A stretch of 64,000 bases of DNA from Hippophae tibetana (GCA_037013495.1 CM072810.1:32889843-32953842), one strand, 5' to 3'. Positions 1-9,228 are shown, counted from the first letter of the stretch. Made by a program: numbers and translations. The notes: generated by a model from the sequence alone, not told the origin.

Positions 1-1
1 A

Positions 2-3000
2 GAACCACACCAGATACAAGTACCTTTTCCCCACCGGTTAAAAGAGTCCAAACAAGATAAGCAATTCAATGATCTTTTTAATATGCTCTCTAAAGTGAAT
101 ATCAATTTACCATTGTTAGAAGTGATCATGAATGTGCCCTCATATGCCAAGTTTTTCAAAGAGTTGAACACTAAGAAAAGGAGGTATGAACTGAATGAAC
201 GAGTAGTAGTATCAGAAATTTCTAGCGCTGTACTTCAGCACAAACTACCCCCTAAGTTGAAAGACCCTGGAAGTTTTATTATAAACATAACTATGGGGGA
301 TAGGAAGGTTGCTAAAGCAATGCTTGATTTAGGTGCTAGTATAAATTTGATGCCCTACTCTATATTCTTACAACTCAATCTAGGGGATTTAAAACCCACA
401 ACTATGTCCCTTCAACTTGCAGATAGATCTCTTAAATATCCAGAGGGAATAGTTGAGGATGTTTTGGTACAGGTAGACAAACTGATAATACCTGTTGACT
501 TTGTGGTTCTGGATATGCAAGAAAATCCAGCATTGGACAGAGAGCACACAATATTGCTTGGTAGACCATTTATGGCAACTACTAAAACTATTATTGATGT
601 CCAAGATGGAAATTTGACAATGACAGTCTTAGGAGAGACTGTTCATTTTAAAGTTTTTGATTCTTCACCTTTCCCTTCTATTTCTGCCATCGATGAAATA
701 TTCGAAGTTGATCCTTTGGATAATCTTATCCAAAGCACCTTTTTACAAACCAGAATAGAAGACAAGCTTGAAACCGTTCTTACACTTGAAAAGGTTGAAG
801 AAGATTTAGATGAGGAAATTAATGGGTACCTTAAACAACTAGACAATGATGAAGTGATGACAAAATCTAGTACACTTTTAAATCTACCCAGTTCTTCATC
901 TAGTAAAGAGGCCAATCCACCTGAACTTGAACTCAAAGTCTTACCTGAGCACTTAAAATATGTGTTTTTGGGAGAGGGAGAAACTTATCCAGTGATAATT
1001 TCTTCAACCTTGACCAAACCACAAGAAAAGGAACTCATCAAAGTGCTTAAACAGTTTAAGAAATCTATAGGTTGGAGTATAGGGGATATAAGAGGCATTA
1101 GTCCAACAATGTGTATGCACAAGATCAACTTGGAGGACGGTGCTAAACCTGTACGAGAGGCCCAAAGAAGACTAAACCCAAACATGCAAGAGGTAGTTAA
1201 GAAGGAAATTCTTAAATTATTAGAAGAAGGGATTATCTATCCTATTGCGGATAGTAAGTGGGTTAGTCCAGTGCATGTGGTACCAAAGAAATCTGGGATA
1301 ACAGTTGTTAAGAATGACAAAAGTGAATTAGTGCCCACTAGAATAATCACTGGATGGAGAATGTGTATAGATTTTAGGAAACTAAATTTATATACGAAAA
1401 AGGATCACTTTCCTCTTCCATTCATTGATCAAATGTTGGAAAGATTAGCTGGGCACGAATTTTACTGTTTTTTGGATGGACTGTCTGGATATTATCAAGT
1501 ACCCATAGCACCAGAAGATCAGGAAAAGACCACATTTACATGTCCTTTTGGGACATTTGCTTTTCGCAGAATGCCATTTGGGTTATGCAATGCCCCTGCC
1601 ACGTTCCAGAGATGCATGATATCCATTTTTTCGGACATGGTGGAAAAATTCATTGAGATTTTCATGGACGATTTCTCTGTCTTTGGGAACTCATTTGATG
1701 ATTGCTTACATAAATTGACTTTGGTTTTAGAAAGATGCATTGAATGCAATCTAACCCTTAGTTGGGAGAAAAGTCATTTTATGGTTCAACAAGGGATAGT
1801 TTTAGGACATATAATTTCAAACAAGGGTATTGAAGTTGATAAGGCAAAAGTTGAATTGATATCCAAACTACCTCCCCCTACATCTGTGAAGGGGATAAGA
1901 AGCTTCTTGGGACATGCAGGATTCTACAGACGATTTATTAAAGATTTCTCTAAAATAAGTCGTCCATTATGTAACTTGCTATCCAAAGATGCTGATTTTG
2001 ATTTCAACAATGACTGCCTTACTTCCTTTAATACCTTGAAAGATAAACTCACATCTACCCCTGTTATAATGGCACCAAACTGGTCTTTACCCTTTGAAAT
2101 AATGTGTGACGCTTCTGATTATGCAATAGGAGCAGTCCTGGGACAAAGAGTGGATAAGCGTTTACATGTCATCTACTATGCTAGCAAAACACTCAATGAT
2201 GCCCAGATGAATTACACCACCACTGAAAAGGAATTCTTGGCTATAGTATTCTCTTTAGACAAATTTCGGTCTTATTTAGTAGGATCTAAAGTGATTGTGC
2301 ATTCTGATCATGCTGCTTTAAGATACCTATTAAGTAAACCAAATGCCAAGCCAAGATTAATCAGGTGGGTCTTACTCTTACAAGAATTTGACCTAGAAAT
2401 CAAGGATAAGAAAGGCAGTGAAAACTTAGTAGCTGACCATTTGTCTAGGTTGATTTCTGACTTTAATTCTCTTAAAGATGAGAGTAATGACGATATAGTT
2501 GAAACCTTTCCTGATGAACAGTTATTTTTCATAGGTCCGAACCCATGGTACGCTGATATTGTAAACTATCTTGCCACTGGTGTTTTGCGACCTAACACTT
2601 CATATCAGGAGAAGAAAAGGTTTTTTAAAACTATTAAGGACTATTTCTGGGATGACCCTTATTTATACAAGATTGGTCAAGATCAAGTCATCCGGAGATG
2701 TGTACCTGAAGAAGAACATAAGAGCATTCTGACTTTTTGTCATGAACTTCATTGTGGGGGTCATTTTGGAGGAGAAAAGACAGCCCGTAAGATATTACAG
2801 TCTGGATTCTTTTGGCCCACTCTTTTTAAAGATGCTCATATGTTTTGTGCACAATGTGATAGATGTCAAAGAACAGGAAACATAAGCAAAAGAGATGAAA
2901 TGCCTTTGACATCTAATTTAGTTGTTGAACTCTTTGACGTATGGGGGATTGACTTTATGGGTCCTTTTCCCCCATCTAATGGTTTTCAATACATTTTGGT

Positions 3001-3832
3001 TGCTGTGGATTATGTGTCCAAGTGGGTAGAAGCTATACCCACCAAAACCAATGATGCTAATGTTGTTGTGAAATTCTTGAAAGATTTCATATTCAATAGG
3101 TTCGGAACGCCTAGAGCTATAATAAGTGATGGAGGTAGCCATTTTTGTAACAAACTCTTTGATGGAGTACTAAACAAGTACAACATCACACATAAGGTAG
3201 CTACTCCATATCATCCTCAAACTTCCGGTTTAGTGGAAGTAAGTAATAGGCAAATTAAGGGAATACTGGAACGCACTGTGCGTCCCTCAAGGAAGGATTG
3301 GGCATTTAAGTTAAATGATGCCTTATGGGCATACCGCACCGCTTACAAAACACCTATTGGGATGAGCCCTTACCGGTTAATCTTTGGGAAAGCATGCCAC
3401 CTTCCAGTTGAACTTGAACATAAGGCTTATTGGGCAATTAAAGAGCTAAACATGGATTTAGATAAAGCAGGTGAAAAACGAGTACTCCAGCTTCATGAGT
3501 TGGAAGAAATTAGGAATGAAGCCTATGAGAATGCCAAATTATACAAGGAGCGTACTAAGCGCTATCATGACAAGAGGCTAGTTCCTAAAACTTTTCACCC
3601 TGGAATGAAAGTTCTTTTATTTAACTCTCGTTTGAGATTGTTTCCAGGAAAGCTAAGATCAAGATGGGATGGACCATTCAAAATAGTTCAGGTATCTGAA
3701 CATGGAGTGGTAGAACTATTGGACTCCAAGACACAAAAAACGTTCAAAGTTAATGGCCATCGTGTCAAGCCTTATGTGGAAGAACCAAACAACATTGCTG
3801 AAATGGATTGCATTTGGCTGAGTAACCCTTAG
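2..3832 (+). CDS. Athila-type gag-pol polyprotein, 3' part (protease, RT, RNase H, integrase)
   Basis: Retrotransposon polyprotein that processes itself, copies element RNA to DNA and integrates it. The frame is open to the left edge, so the true start lies upstream; residues below count from the first ATG in view (83). The aspartic protease site is D82-L-G-A, with LLGRPF at 158-163. RT spans about 350-600, with YCFLD at 461-465 and the FMDD catalytic box at 527-530. RNase H spans about 665-790, with D676, E715 and D742. Integrase has an H890-x3-H894 / C925-x2-C928 zinc finger and a D957, D1016, E1052 triad with the D-x35-E spacing. A GPY/F-like module (WDGPF) lies near 1195-1199. It ends in TAG at residue 1249, with no chromodomain. 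There is no internal stop or frameshift, so the copy looks young or selectively maintained. I am very sure of the function and fairly sure of the lineage. Confidence 0.93.
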   Translation, partial: EPHQIQVPFPHRLKESKQDKQFNDLFNMLSKVNINLPLLEVIMNVPSYAKFFKELNTKKRRYELNERVVVSEISSAVLQHKLPPKLKDPGSFIINITMGDRKVAKAMLDLGASINLMPYSIFLQLNLGDLKPTTMSLQLADRSLKYPEGIVEDVLVQVDKLIIPVDFVVLDMQENPALDREHTILLGRPFMATTKTIIDVQDGNLTMTVLGETVHFKVFDSSPFPSISAIDEIFEVDPLDNLIQSTFLQTRIEDKLETVLTLEKVEEDLDEEINGYLKQLDNDEVMTKSSTLLNLPSSSSSKEANPPELELKVLPEHLKYVFLGEGETYPVIISSTLTKPQEKELIKVLKQFKKSIGWSIGDIRGISPTMCMHKINLEDGAKPVREAQRRLNPNMQEVVKKEILKLLEEGIIYPIADSKWVSPVHVVPKKSGITVVKNDKSELVPTRIITGWRMCIDFRKLNLYTKKDHFPLPFIDQMLERLAGHEFYCFLDGLSGYYQVPIAPEDQEKTTFTCPFGTFAFRRMPFGLCNAPATFQRCMISIFSDMVEKFIEIFMDDFSVFGNSFDDCLHKLTLVLERCIECNLTLSWEKSHFMVQQGIVLGHIISNKGIEVDKAKVELISKLPPPTSVKGIRSFLGHAGFYRRFIKDFSKISRPLCNLLSKDADFDFNNDCLTSFNTLKDKLTSTPVIMAPNWSLPFEIMCDASDYAIGAVLGQRVDKRLHVIYYASKTLNDAQMNYTTTEKEFLAIVFSLDKFRSYLVGSKVIVHSDHAALRYLLSKPNAKPRLIRWVLLLQEFDLEIKDKKGSENLVADHLSRLISDFNSLKDESNDDIVETFPDEQLFFIGPNPWYADIVNYLATGVLRPNTSYQEKKRFFKTIKDYFWDDPYLYKIGQDQVIRRCVPEEEHKSILTFCHELHCGGHFGGEKTARKILQSGFFWPTLFKDAHMFCAQCDRCQRTGNISKRDEMPLTSNLVVELFDVWGIDFMGPFPPSNGFQYILVAVDYVSKWVEAIPTKTNDANVVVKFLKDFIFNRFGTPRAIISDGGSHFCNKLFDGVLNKYNITHKVATPYHPQTSGLVEVSNRQIKGILERTVRPSRKDWAFKLNDALWAYRTAYKTPIGMSPYRLIFGKACHLPVELEHKAYWAIKELNMDLDKAGEKRVLQLHELEEIRNEAYENAKLYKERTKRYHDKRLVPKTFHPGMKVLLFNSRLRLFPGKLRSRWDGPFKIVQVSEHGVVELLDSKTQKTFKVNGHRVKPYVEEPNNIAEMDCIWLSNP

Positions 3833-3844
3833 CACCAAAAAGAT

Positions 3845-3893
3845 ACGTCTTGCTAAGACGTTAAACTAAGCGCTGGATGGGAGGCAACCCATC
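3845..3893 (+). other. Two consecutive RNA hairpins just after the pol stop
   Basis: ACGTCTT (3845-3851) pairs perfectly with AAGACGT (3855-3861) across a 3-nt loop. GATGGG (3876-3881) pairs with CCCATC (3888-3893) across a 6-nt loop. The first stem starts 13 nt after the stop codon. The second contains the GGGAGGCAACCC motif that I recall after pol in Athila-type elements. The stems are read directly from the sequence. A role in RNA stability, termination or downstream expression is only inferred. Confidence 0.6.
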
Positions 3894-4157
3894 ATGTTAG
3901 GTAATTTTTTTATTTGTTTTATTTACTTAATTATTATTGTTTATTTTAGTTTACTTATATGTGAATAATTTTTTAAAAAAAAAAATTGTTAAAACTAAAA
4001 ATATTTGTTGAGATATTAGAAGTTCACAGCGATCTGTCTGTACACACTTTAATGATGAATATGATGGATGCACCTGCATTCCTTCATTACTACTTACACA
4101 TTCTCAAGAAATAGGTAATCTTTCTACTCTTTTCTCTTTATCTTTAATTTGCAGTTG

Positions 4158-4200
4158 TTACATTGAGGACAATGTAAGTTCTAGGTTGGGGGTGGTGAAA
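4158..4200 (+). other. Stem-loop followed by internal polypurine-like tract
   Basis: TTACATTG (4158-4165) and CAATGTAA (4170-4177) form a perfect 8-bp stem with an AGGA loop. It is followed directly by a G-rich tract, GGTTGGGGGTGGTG (about 4184-4197). The tract resembles the real 3' polypurine tract at 5751-5762. It may prime a second plus-strand start (a central polypurine tract) or be a relic of an older LTR boundary. Function is inferred. Confidence 0.5.
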
Positions 4201-4823
4201 AGTTACCATGCTATATATATAAAAATATAAAAATAAAAAAATTCTCACAAAAATTTATCATTTCTTTAAATCAAATTTAAGTAAATAGTTAAGTCTTTGG
4301 TACTGTTAGATTAATTTTTGAAAACATATCATGAAATATTGTGTAATTATTTTTGATAATTAGTTAGTTTTTGTCATAACTAGTATTTCTTGATAAAATG
4401 TGGAAATTATATTAAACCCAAAATCGGTGTTTATGAATTTTTTTAGTGGAGACTACCCTTGTGAGATATAATTTGAGCCTAATTTCTTTTATTCAGAGTG
4501 AAATATATATTTTTTCTACTCCAAACACATTTCTTATTTATTCAAAAAGTTTAGATGATCTCTATAAGTATTAGCATTGAATGTATGAATTTTTTTCATC
4601 TTAATAAAGTATCATATATTTTTGATTATTATTTTTTTTGTTTAGATTAAACGATTTGAGTAGAAATTGATAGTATATGCTTATATCTCATTCATGCATG
4701 ACTGCTACAAAAACAAAAAAGACATATCTGGGGTTACCTAAACCAAGATCAAATAGAAAAGCCATAAAATTAACCACTCACCAAAATCCAAAAAAAAATG
4801 TACAATCTGTACATGGGTTGACC

Positions 4824-4912
4824 CTCTAAAAAAATACATATATTGAAAAAATATCTAAAAAAAAATAAAAAAAAAAAAATAAAAAAAAAATAGAGAGATA
4901 AAAAAATAGTAT
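4824..4912. repeat. A-rich low-complexity stretch
   Basis: Long runs of A are broken by single T or G residues, including runs of 9 to 13 A near 4858-4890. No gene or motif is visible. It is probably simple-sequence expansion inside the retrotransposon's non-coding region. Confidence 0.7.
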
Positions 4913-5719
4913 CATCTACATACTATAACCCACATTGCCTACAAAGTTGTGAGTAAAGGCTAATTACAAAAGAAAGATATAGGAAGTAATTCCCTAAAAA
5001 GTCATTGCAATTTCTTCATTTGTAAAAGCATATATCTTGAAATTCTTTCTTAATGAGTTTGATTTATGCATGAAAATAATTTTTGTATATGATATCTTTA
5101 TAATTTATACATTCGATTCCTTTCATGAGATCAATGTTAAAATAACACTTTGAGCCTTTATTCTTTATACATATGCGAACATATTAGTTCATTTCTATAC
5201 ATCAACTCTTTCGCATATAAATTAGTATGAGTGTTTGAACCCATAGGATTCAGTGCTTTGAGAGTATTGACTTGTGAGGAATAGAGTCGAAGCGAATACT
5301 GATTCATGACACTGAAATTGGGTAAAAATTAAATTGATACATTTTTGAAATGAAATATGAAAATGATTTTCGACTAATTATTGTAATAAAATCATGATTG
5401 TTTAAAGAGATTAAAATAACTTATGCTTGAGATTTCAATTATGATCTTAAAAGAGATTAAAAAGTATGAGATATTTTTGTGATATGTTGTTTTCTTTTTA
5501 AATTAATTTTTGATTGTGTTGTAATTTTAATTTTTGTTTTGATTGTTTTTCTTTTTACATTTAGTTCAATGTTTGTGGGTATCATTACTGAAAACCCTCA
5601 CGAGACTCAAACTCGTCCACTAGGGCAACCTAGGGGTTTAACGGCTTGTTGCATAGGCTAAATGCAACCGTTTCAATCCACGAAAGTGATTTAGGATAGT
5701 TTAATTTTTAGCTTTTATC

Positions 5720-5762
5720 GCTTCTCTTGCTAAGAGACTAGCAAGAAGCTGGTTGGGGGTTG
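5720..5762 (+). other. Terminal stem-loop and 3' polypurine tract
   Basis: CTTGCTA and TAGCAAG form a 7-bp stem, extended by GCTT/AAGC with a small bulge, at 5720-5749. The tract GGTTGGGGGTTG follows at 5751-5762 and abuts the LTR start. In LTR retrotransposons this purine tract resists RNase H and primes plus-strand DNA synthesis. Its position directly before TGATGAG and its match to the family arrangement support the call. Confidence 0.75.
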
Positions 5763-6060
5763 TGATGAGTGCTCAAAAAGCACTAAAATAACCATGATTT
5801 TATGTACCTTAATTGATTAAAAATACATATATTTATATGTTTTATCATATATTTATATAAATTTGTCTTTTTCGGAATCACGGGTATTTTTATTGTTTTT
5901 CAGGTATTTTGGCTTAAAAACGCAATGTAAAGACTCAAAGAGGAATGTTTGAAGCAATACATCACAAATATATCAACAAATAAGTGAGAAAAGGTCAACA
6001 AACATGGAAAAATCGGACGAAATGGGTCGAAAAGGTCAAAAATGTCAAAAAGACGGAAAT

Positions 6061-6240
6061 TGCGCGCCGCAGCCCAGCCGTGCGCGCAGCCCAGCGCCCA
6101 GCCGCGCGCGCCCCATTCCGCGTGCGCCCGCGCGCGCTGGCACTGTTCACGCGCGCCGAGCTGCGCGCAGCGACAGCCCCAGCGCGCGCGCGCAGCGCCC
6201 CAGCAGCCCCCCTCCGCGCGCCCAACGCGTTTTCGCCCCA
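6061..6240. other. CpG-rich block in the LTR U3 region
   Basis: About 180 bp is almost entirely G and C with dense CpG (repeated GCGCGC, CAGCCC and CGCGCG words), in sharp contrast to the AT-rich LTR around it. Overlapping open frames on both strands here come from the lack of AT-rich stop codons and are not genes. It looks like degenerate tandem copies of a GCGCGC/CAGCC unit. In plants such CpG density would be a natural target for DNA methylation. Confidence 0.75.
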
Positions 6241-6245
6241 TTTTT

Positions 6246-6294
6246 CACGTGCAGCCGCCCCTGTGACGTCATGCTGACGTCATTGATGACATCA
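6246..6294. promoter_or_regulatory. G-box plus three bZIP-type sites upstream of the LTR TATA box
   Basis: A palindromic G-box CACGTG sits at 6246-6251. Two perfect TGACGTCA palindromes follow at 6264-6271 and 6275-6282, and a one-mismatch copy TGACATCA at 6287-6294. Site starts are 11 and 12 bp apart, close to one helical turn. The cluster ends 80 bp before the TATA box. TGACG and CACGTG cores are known targets of plant bZIP factors (TGA-type, ABF/GBF-type). Regulation by stress or hormone signalling is inferred. Confidence 0.6.
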
Positions 6295-6373
6295 GCAATT
6301 CCAATACGCGTTTTTACATTTTTTAATATTTTTTTAACATTTTTTTTACTCATTTTTTCTCTCCATCCTCACC

Positions 6374-6381
6374 TATAAATA
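6374..6381 (+). promoter_or_regulatory. TATA box of the LTR promoter
   Basis: TATAAATA lies in a C-rich context, after the bZIP cluster and before a pyrimidine-rich leader. Transcription would be expected to start about 30 bp downstream, near 6405-6412, which would mark the U3/R boundary. The start site is not directly visible. Confidence 0.7.
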
Positions 6382-6415
6382 CCCCCCTTCCCTTCACTTC
6401 AAAAGACACCTTCAA

Positions 6416-6556
6416 AACTCACTTCTCTCTTCTTTCTTTCTCTCATTTCTTAGTTTTTAGTTTCTCTTAGTTTCTTTCTAAGTTTCTAAGCTTTTCTTAG
6501 TTTTTCTCTTAGTTTTTAGTTCAATTCTCTTAGGTTTAGTGTTCTTCTCTTTTTGA
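6416..6556 (+). repeat. Pyrimidine-rich transcribed leader with degenerate TTAGTTT repeats
   Basis: After the expected start site the sequence is strongly C/T-rich (CTTCTCTC-like) and then holds many degenerate copies of TTAGTTT or TAAGTTT with TTTCT spacers. This is a simple-sequence leader at the 5' end of the element RNA. Pyrimidine patches near plant start sites are common. No coding potential is visible. Confidence 0.55.
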
Positions 6557-7152
6557 GAGGAACTTGTAATGTTTTTGTAATAATTTAGATTTTTGATTCA
6601 ATATATGGAAGTGCAAATTCCGCTCGGAGGTTTTCTAGCTACGGGAATAGCGTCAAAGTTCTGTAAGGATTTTAATTTCTTTACAGTTATTTTTATGCTT
6701 TATTCTTACATGTTATATTCAACTTGTCTGTGGTTAAATTTAACTATGCTAGCTGTTTAGTAAAAATGATGTAATAACGACGTTGTTATGCTTGCGAAAT
6801 ATTAAATAGGTAAAAATCTCTAAAATGAATTGATTTTGTTTTTATTCAAGATTTTATATTAAGAATGTTAGAGAGAAATATATTATTTTTCATTACAAAC
6901 TTAAACCCGAAAATTAGATTTTAAGGTTTAGTTATCCGGTCTAATTTAGAGTAGTGCTCTTTTATTTGTTGGTACAATTGCCCGGTAGTTAGAGTGAAAC
7001 TCTATTTCAAAAGTTTTTATAAGAATTATTATGTGAAAATGTATTGACAACATGTTTTCAATAGTGGTTTTAAAACTTGAAAGTTAGTACTCGGATAATT
7101 AAATTCTTAAGTTTAATTTGGACACCTTGAATAATGTTTAAATTGTCTAACC

Positions 7153-7298
7153 CCACCAAAGGTGGCATTTAAATGGTTCATTTACAATCTCTTAGAAAAA
7201 GGAATTAATTTAATTAAGCATATTAGTTATCAACCCCACCCATAGGTGTTAATTGATTTGTTTAGTTAACAAAGAATATCTAACCCCACCAAAGGTGG
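7153..7298 (+). repeat. Three small CCACC/GGTGG hairpins in the LTR
   Basis: CCACC-AAA-GGTGG occurs at 7153-7165 and 7286-7298. A weaker form, CACC-CATA-GGTG, sits at 7237-7248. All three follow an AACCC context and lie in AT-rich sequence in the downstream part of the LTR. The repeat is direct; any role (RNA folding, protein binding) is unknown. Confidence 0.55.
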
Positions 7299-7437
7299 TA
7301 TTTATATAAAAAAGAGAGAATCAATAAAATATCAATTTATATCTTTAATAACCTAGTTAATGTGAGCAAGCATAATTAATTTAGTTATTATATCCATAAA
7401 TACTCCGCTAATATAAATGATAAAAATTTGCATGAAT

Positions 7438-7566
7438 ATTTATTGAATCTGTATATATGTTTATTTTTAGATAATTATTTATTGAATTTGTATCTATGTT
7501 TATTTTTATGTTATTAGATTATATTTAATTAATCTGTATATATGTTTATTTTATGTTATTAGATTA
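7438..7566 (+). repeat. Three imperfect tandem copies of a 39-46 bp AT-rich unit in the LTR
   Basis: Copies run 7438-7476, 7477-7522 and 7523-7566. They share the core TGTATATATGTTTATTTT with small changes, and copies 2 and 3 also share TATGTTATTAGATTA. This is a short internal duplication near the end of the LTR. No function is visible. Confidence 0.7.
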
Positions 7567-7744
7567 GGAACACAAAAACCAAACTATCGTGACAGAATGT
7601 TTAGGATTTAATTTCGTTTTTAAAAGTTTGAATAATAAATTAAAAACCACATACATTCCTTCCTTAGATCGACCTTGGGAGTATACTTATCATTTTCTTC
7701 GAAATGATTCGTGCACTTGCGAGAGTTTTATAAATATTAAAACA

Positions 7745-9078
7745 AAATTATTTGCGGGAATCGGCGATGCCGGTTTTCGTTCATCAGAGGGCTCAAGGGG
7801 TTTGTTTCAATTGTGATCAAAATTTTACACCAGGTCATAAATTTAGAAGTCTTAGGCTACTCATGTTAGAAGAATGGAGTGATGATTTAGAAAATGCTGA
7901 GCCTGAAATATCCTTACATTCTCTTGTGGGATGGTCTGCCAATCGAACTATGAGGCTAAAAGAAGTGATCGGTAATGATGAAGTAATTGTCCTCATCGAC
8001 AATGGTTCTACTCACAATTTCATCAATGAAAGAGTAGCTAACATCCTTCCACTTCTTGTGCAACCTATAGAACCTTTTAATGTAAAGATAAAAAATGGTG
8101 GCTCATTGACATGCACGAGAAGATTTGAAAATATTCCAATCCTAATCTAAGGTATCTCATTTATCCTCACACTATATGACTTACCATTAAGCTTAGATGT
8201 TGTGTTAGGAGTCCAATGGTTGGAACAATTAGGAACAATCTTTTGTAACTGGAAATAATCAACCATGGAGTTCACATGGGAAAATCAAAGTTATAAGATT
8301 CAAGGAATTGATAATAGTGCAATAGGAAGAGCCTCAGTGAAATCTGTTTCTAAAGATATGAGACAAGAGGGTGCTGCCTTTTCTATATGCCTCCAATCTT
8401 TCTCAAAATTGTCCCTGTAATAATCTCAACATGACATCCAACAATTACCTCATGACTTTGGAGACATATTCCAAGAACCTAAGAAATTACCTCCCATTAG
8501 AGAGATAGGCCATCACATCAATTTAAAGGAAGGAATTGAGCCTGTTAATGTTAGACCCTACAAGGCTCTCAATAAAGTGACCATCAAGGAAAGATTTTCC
8601 ACTCCAACTGTTAATGATATGCTTGATAAAATTCATGGAGCTTCCAACTTCACAAATCTCGATTTGAAAGCTGGTTTTCATCGGGTATAAGTGCACCCCT
8701 CACATGTGCATAAAACTGCATTTTGTACTCATAATGGTCATTATGAATATTTGGTTGTGCCATTTGGTCTTTGCAATGCTCCCTTTACATTTCAACCTCT
8801 TATGAACTCTATCTTTCACTCTTATCTTTGAAAGTTTGTCTTAGTATTCTTCGATGACATATTGGTGTATAGTCCCGATTGAAAAAAAACATATTAATCA
8901 TGTTAAAACAACCTTTGAAATATTGAGACATCATAAGTTCTTTCTCAAGTTAAGCAAATGTGTATTTCAGGCAGCAGGAGTTAGAGTATCTTGGCCACAT
9001 AATCATACCACAAGGATACGATAGGAAGTTTGTTCGTAACTATGTCATCATCACTCGACCTCTGACTGATCTCCTCAA
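7745..9078 (+). pseudogene. Decayed chromovirus-like Ty3/Gypsy gag-pol fragment (zinc knuckle, protease, partial RT)
   Basis: One reading frame (phase of 7752) carries a gag zinc knuckle CFNCDQNFTPGHKF from 7803, with its last Cys replaced by Phe; then the protease site IDNGSTHNF (Asp at 7998) and the protease C-terminal motif DVVLGVQWL; then RT motifs VPFGLCNAP and FFDDILVYS (Asp codons at 8853 and 8856). Frame-breaking stops fall at 8148, 8256, 8688, 8829 and 8880. A frameshift lies in the A-run near 8882-8889 and another near 8970. Two internal deletions are visible, near 8561 and 9013. RT ends at RPLTDLL, where satellite begins, so RNase H and integrase are missing. The start of the gag is lost, apparently at the Athila insertion. 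The zinc knuckle and RT words fit the chromovirus branch, perhaps Reina-like, with low certainty on the sublineage. Confidence 0.8.
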
Positions 9079-9199
9079 TTTTTGACACAGTTTTTAGGAA
9101 TGATGACTCTAATACCAACGAAGAGAAATGGGATCTACTTTCCCAGAGAGTTACTAAATTTCTTGGATAGAATTAACCCTTTTTAGGGGTTTTCGAAAA

Positions 9200-9228
9200 A
9201 AATAATCATAGCTCCAAAATGATTATTT
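9200..9228. other. Conserved stem-loop within the satellite monomer (first copy)
   Basis: AAATAATCAT (9200-9209) and ATGATTATTT (9219-9228) are perfect 10-bp inverted arms around a 9-nt loop. CTCCAAA in the loop can pair instead with TTTGGAG about 20 bp further on, giving two competing folds. The arrangement recurs in most monomers. A minority carry ATCCGAGCTCC instead of ATCATAGCTCC, which breaks the first stem. Function is unknown. Confidence 0.65.

Larger units (their letters stand above)
3833..5762 (+). other. Athila 3' internal non-coding region without an env-like gene
   Basis: This AT-rich stretch lies between the pol stop and the LTR, where many Athila elements carry an env-like ORF. 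The only open frame over about 60 codons is a T-rich one at 5479-5661, which encodes mostly F, L, I and V and has no recognisable domain. The region does hold the post-pol hairpins, a stem-loop with a G-rich tract at 4158-4200, an A-rich stretch at 4824-4912, and the terminal polypurine tract at 5751-5762. I infer that any env-like gene has been lost or was never present in this lineage. Confidence 0.6.
1..7744 (+). mobile_element. Athila-type Ty3/Gypsy LTR retrotransposon, 3' part
   Basis: The left edge of the window lies inside the element. The visible parts are the 3' end of gag-pol, a 1.9-kb non-coding internal stretch, a polypurine tract and one LTR of about 2 kb. The domain order protease-RT-RNase H-integrase is that of Ty3/Gypsy. 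The Athila assignment rests on the [10 protein letters not shown] protease site, the [10 protein letters not shown] motif before integrase, the lack of a chromodomain, and the hairpin and GGGAGGCAACCC motifs after pol, which I recall as typical of this lineage. The 5' LTR, primer-binding site and most of gag are outside the window, so target-site duplication and LTR-LTR divergence cannot be assessed. The right boundary is uncertain (7744 to about 7783). Confidence 0.85.
5763..7744 (+). repeat. 3' LTR of the Athila-type element
   Basis: The LTR starts with TGATGAG right after the polypurine tract; a start at TG in 5761-5762 is also possible. Just inside is a 6-bp hairpin, AGTGCT (5768-5773) with AGCACT (5779-5784). 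Promoter elements (G-box, bZIP sites, TATA at 6374) define U3, and a pyrimidine-rich leader follows. The right end is placed at an ACA at 7742-7744, downstream of GTGCACTTGCGAG, which resembles the ends of Athila LTRs. An alternative end is the TTCA at 7780-7783. The 5' LTR is outside the window, so neither boundary can be confirmed by alignment. The length of about 2 kb is normal for the lineage. Confidence 0.75.

Noticed and set aside
389..3142. Minus-strand open frames across pol
   Set aside because: Shadows of the strong plus-strand polyprotein frame, without recognisable domains.
5479..5661. 60-aa open frame with a hydrophobic start as a possible env-like remnant
   Set aside because: The hydrophobicity follows from T-rich DNA; no signal-cleavage site, conserved motif or longer frame supports an env gene.
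5900..6378. Several overlapping open frames on both strands
   Set aside because: They lie in the CpG-rich block of the LTR, where stop codons are rare by composition. Products are low-complexity Ala/Arg/Pro-rich.
5763..7744. The Athila LTR as the source of the satellite monomer
   Set aside because: I see no shared stretch beyond short AT-rich words between the LTR and the 589-bp unit; an alignment could still test this.
9176..9192. TTTAGGG in each monomer as a telomere-related signal
   Set aside because: Only one heptamer per monomer, inside AACCCTTTTTAGGGGTT; no tandem telomeric run. Chance is the simpler explanation.
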